From assembly GCF_947331435.1 (NCBI RefSeq), contig NZ_CAMZOF010000011.1:186001-250000 (forward strand): a stretch of DNA of 64,000 bases, in the 5' to 3' direction. Source of the DNA: Pelagibius sp. Alg239-R121. Its GTDB lineage: Bacteria > Pseudomonadota > Alphaproteobacteria > Kiloniellales > Kiloniellaceae. Under the pieces are notes generated by a model that worked only from the letters and a program-made list of their open reading frames with translations, was not told where the DNA came from and ran no database searches. The translations under genes were made by a program, and so were the position numbers. This document shows, one piece after another, positions 61,903 to 64,000 of the stretch. The stretch's first letter is position 1. Each line of letters starts with the position of its first letter.

Positions 61903-62487
61903 ATGCTGAAACGAAAATCCTTCGCCGCCGCCCTGATAGCTGTAACCTTTGCCCTGGGCGCCGTCAGCGCAATCACCGGGACAAGCCCGGTCACCAGCCT
62001 TCAGGCCCACGAGTTCAAAAAGGGCTCGTTGATGATCGACCACCCCTTTGCACGCGCCAGCATTCCGCAGCGTCCGGGTGCGGCCTACGCCAAGATCATG
62101 AATATGGGTAGCGAAGACGACAGGCTGGTCGCTGCCAGCTCGCCGGCAGCCGAACGAGTAGAGCTGCACACGCATCTGATGGAGAACGGTGTTGCCAAGA
62201 TGCGCCCGATCGAGGCAATCGACATACCGGCCGGCGGTGGAGCCGAGCTCAAGCCGGGCGGCCATCACATCATGATGTTCAAGCTCGCGGCGCCCTTGAA
62301 GGAAGGCGACAAGTTCCCGATGACGCTGACATTCGAAAAAGCCGGTGAGGTCGAGGTCACCGTGACGGTGGAAGCTATGGGTTCAAGCGGCGGCATGAAA
62401 CATGGCACCGAAATGAAACACGGCACCGAAATGAAACATGACGAGGGCATGAAGCACGGCGAAGACATGAAGAAGAAGTCCAACTGA
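61903..62487 (+). CDS. periplasmic copper chaperone, PCuAC family
   Basis: 194 residues. A signal peptide (ending near SLQAHEF) precedes the cupredoxin-like PCuAC domain with the H-M copper ligands in ELHTHLMENGVAKMRPI and GGHHIMMF. Such proteins deliver Cu(I) to cytochrome oxidase. The last 30 residues add four Met-Lys-His units (MKHGTEMKHGTEMKHDEG), a likely extra copper-binding tail. ATG 61903 has AGGAG upstream. Confidence 0.9.
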   Translation: MLKRKSFAAALIAVTFALGAVSAITGTSPVTSLQAHEFKKGSLMIDHPFARASIPQRPGAAYAKIMNMGSEDDRLVAASSPAAERVELHTHLMENGVAKMRPIEAIDIPAGGGAELKPGGHHIMMFKLAAPLKEGDKFPMTLTFEKAGEVEVTVTVEAMGSSGGMKHGTEMKHGTEMKHDEGMKHGEDMKKKSN

Positions 62488-62512
62488 ACTGAAATTTTCA
62501 GCTGACCAAAAG

Positions 62513-62542
62513 AAAGGGCGGCTCACAGGAACCGCCCTTTTT
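62513..62542 (+). terminator. rho-independent terminator after the PCuAC gene
   Basis: AAAGGGCGG and CCGCCCTTT form a nine-pair stem with a short loop, followed by TTC. The symmetric A/T ends mean it could also serve the converging hupE transcript. Confidence 0.8.
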
Positions 62543-62579
62543 CTATGGCTTGCAGCCGGAAAAATTCCCGGCAGTGTGA

Positions 62580-63215
62580 TCAGACGCTGAACAGCATGCC
62601 TTCGATATTTTCGATAAGGAACGCGGCACCGACACCGGCAACCACCGCACCGGCGAGGCGTGGCTGAATGGCGAGCGCGTTTTCAGCCTTCCAGACTTTA
62701 CGGGCCAGAGCCCCGGCACCAACGGCAATAGCGTATTGGATCACGGCAAAGCCGATCAAATAGGCCGTCAGCGGCGTCGTCTCGGCACCGATGATGCTCT
62801 GACCGTAAGCCCAGCCGTGGAACAGGCCGGCGGCCGCAAAGGCCCCCATATAGACCGTGGCGTTGATGGACTTGCCCGACAGAACCATCGCGCCCAGCAC
62901 CACGATCGAACCGGCAATGACGATCTCTGCGATCGGTAATGTCACGCCGGTCAAAAGTGCGGCACAGCCAAGCAGCGTTGCAACGACGAATGCCAGAGGC
63001 GTCAAGAAGCGGTTCGGTGTGAAGGCCGAAGCCAAACCCACCGCAATGATAAAGGCCAGATGGTCGACTCCGATGACCGGATGACCAAAGCCGGATAACA
63101 GGCCCTGCGTGAAGGTCTCCGGCAGACCACCGTCCATGACATGATGAGCCAGCGCCGGTGTTGAAGCCGCAGTCAGAGCTCCGGACAGCGCAAATCCCTT
63201 GATAAATCTCTTCAT
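62580..63215 (-). CDS. hupE: HupE/UreJ family cobalt/nickel permease
   Basis: 211 residues: a signal peptide (IKGFALSGALTAASTPALAH) and six membrane helices. The metal motif HHVMDG follows the cleavage site, and HPVIGVDHLAFIIAVG is the family signature. No hydrogenase or urease genes are in the window; the cobalamin riboswitch directly upstream points to cobalt uptake for B12. The ATG has GGGAGAG upstream. Confidence 0.92.
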   Translation of the reverse strand: MKRFIKGFALSGALTAASTPALAHHVMDGGLPETFTQGLLSGFGHPVIGVDHLAFIIAVGLASAFTPNRFLTPLAFVVATLLGCAALLTGVTLPIAEIVIAGSIVVLGAMVLSGKSINATVYMGAFAAAGLFHGWAYGQSIIGAETTPLTAYLIGFAVIQYAIAVGAGALARKVWKAENALAIQPRLAGAVVAGVGAAFLIENIEGMLFSV

Positions 63216-63257
63216 AATTCTCTCCCTTCCGTCTCACCCGACGGCATAAAGTGTTGG

Positions 63258-63432
63258 CCTCTCAGATGGCAGGTCTCCTGGCTTGCGGATCTTCGGTCCA
63301 GCTCCGGCCTTCCCGGGATGAAAACACACATCCCAGTGGCGCCAGTGGAGCTCCCTAGCCGCTCACAGTTGCGGGGGCAGCCACGGTCTTGGTCCCTGAT
63401 GGGTACGCCGCACCGTGTTCCCTTTTCATCCG
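63258..63432 (-). ncRNA. cobalamin riboswitch of hupE
   Basis: On the minus strand the conserved parts appear in order: AAAAGGGAACACGGTG, GGCTGCCCCCGCAACTGTGA, CCACTGG, CCCGGGAAGG, GATCCG and the B12 box AAGCCAGGAGACCTGCC (63268-63284). This is the full adenosylcobalamin aptamer. It ends about 45 bases before hupE. No clear terminator lies between, so control may be at translation. Confidence 0.95.
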
Positions 63433-63573
63433 TCATCGCGTTCGCTTTGACGAAACCATCTGGGCGCAAGCTAAACGCGGTTTTTCTCGCCGTAAAGCGT
63501 AACTTCCCGCCGGCCTTGTGGAAGATCTGATCAAAGATTCGGGAGTTCGAAGAGCGGTAGAACCACCGCGTGC

Positions 63574-64000
63574 TTAATCGAGTCCGTAAACCCGCAGCAG
63601 AAAGCCATAAACCAACGCCACTTCCTTCAAACGGTCGAAACGCCCGGAAGCACCGGCGTGCCCGGCATCCATATTGGTGCGCAGAAGCAGCAAGTTCGAA
63701 TCGGTCTTGAGTTCCCGCAATCGGGCCACCCACTTCGCAGGCTCCCAATAGGTCACCCGGGGGTCCGTCAGCCCCGCCGTCGCCAGAACATGCGGATAAG
63801 CCTGAGCCGTCACATTGTCGTAGGGTGAATAGGAAGCGATATAGTCATAAGCTTCGCCATCCGCGATCGGATTGCCCCATTCCGGCCATTCCGGCGGGGT
63901 CAGGGGCAGCGTGTCGTCGCACATGGTGTTGAGCACGTCGACAAAAGGCACCTCGCCCACCACCGCCTTCAGCAGGTCGGGCCGCATATTGGCCACCGCA
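63574..64000 (-). CDS. ptrB: oligopeptidase B, C-terminal part (continues past window)
   Basis: The frame is open to the window edge and gives about 142 C-terminal residues of a prolyl-oligopeptidase-family (S9A) enzyme. [40 protein letters not shown] and the catalytic His in [12 protein letters not shown] match oligopeptidase B. The catalytic Ser lies just outside the window. It is upstream of the B12 riboswitch on the same strand. Confidence 0.93.
   Translation of the reverse strand, partial: AVANMRPDLLKAVVGEVPFVDVLNTMCDDTLPLTPPEWPEWGNPIADGEAYDYIASYSPYDNVTAQAYPHVLATAGLTDPRVTYWEPAKWVARLRELKTDSNLLLLRTNMDAGHAGASGRFDRLKEVALVYGFLLRVYGLD

Noticed and set aside
1-64000. CRISPR array, tRNA or rRNA genes, prophage or replication origin
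   Set aside because: No regularly spaced repeats, no cloverleaf or rRNA sequence, and no phage structural or replication genes were seen on either strand.

Overview
The window looks like the chromosome of a free-living, aerobic, probably marine alphaproteobacterium of Rhodospirillales/Kiloniellales type. The grounds are a SAM-II riboswitch in front of metZ, a form I carbon monoxide dehydrogenase operon in the Oligotropha gene order, hpnCDE squalene/hopanoid genes, a TRAP transporter, XdhC/CoxE/CoxD maturation genes and short ATGA gene overlaps. Genus is not decidable from the sequence alone. The window opens inside nuoM and closes inside an oligopeptidase B gene.

Layout. 1-9.8 kb: a complex I cluster in the unusual order M-N-A-B-C-D-E-F-G, with an extended NuoG. 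9.8-14.1 kb: a mobile-element patch, with IS6-like remnants split by an internally deleted IS481-type element, an NrtR-like regulator and an intact IS1182-type element sitting in a dispersed repeat. 14.2-18.8 kb: RidA, LysR and a tripartite TRAP transporter. 19.3-22.6 kb: phenylalanine catabolism (aromatic aminotransferase, phhA, phhB and an SDR that resembles dihydropteridine reductase). 22.9-25.2 kb: copper ATPase with a CueR-type 19-bp-spacer promoter. 25.3-26.1 kb: a GpdQ-like phosphodiesterase.

26.2-34 kb holds the most novel-looking locus. A sigma-54 enhancer-binding protein faces a five-gene minus-strand operon, and that operon has a near-consensus -24/-12 promoter in front of it. The operon encodes an acidic/cationic glycine-rich protein, an HExxH metallopeptidase-like protein, a 622-residue protein of unknown family, an OmpA-like protein and a trypsin-fold serine protease. 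I do not recognise it as a named system.

34.2-38.8 kb: a MarR regulator with paired operators and two SDRs, a TetR regulator, and an ArsR regulator with a 40-bp palindrome leading a small membrane-protein operon. 38.8-49.2 kb: a ureohydrolase and the cox operon (coxM-S-L-D-E-F-G), with an MHYT-LytTR sensor regulator upstream; this supplies electrons from CO to the respiratory chain. 49.4-53.2 kb: an HD protein and hpnC-hpnD-hpnE. 53.4-59.2 kb: a PEP-CTERM protein, GNAT, amine oxidase, methyltransferase, metZ under SAM-II control and a rhodanese. 59.4-64 kb: a very acidic repeat protein, a terminator-bounded 22-codon mini-gene with an extreme Shine-Dalgarno, copper-handling genes (DUF2946-like and PCuAC) and a cobalamin-riboswitch-controlled HupE cobalt/nickel permease.
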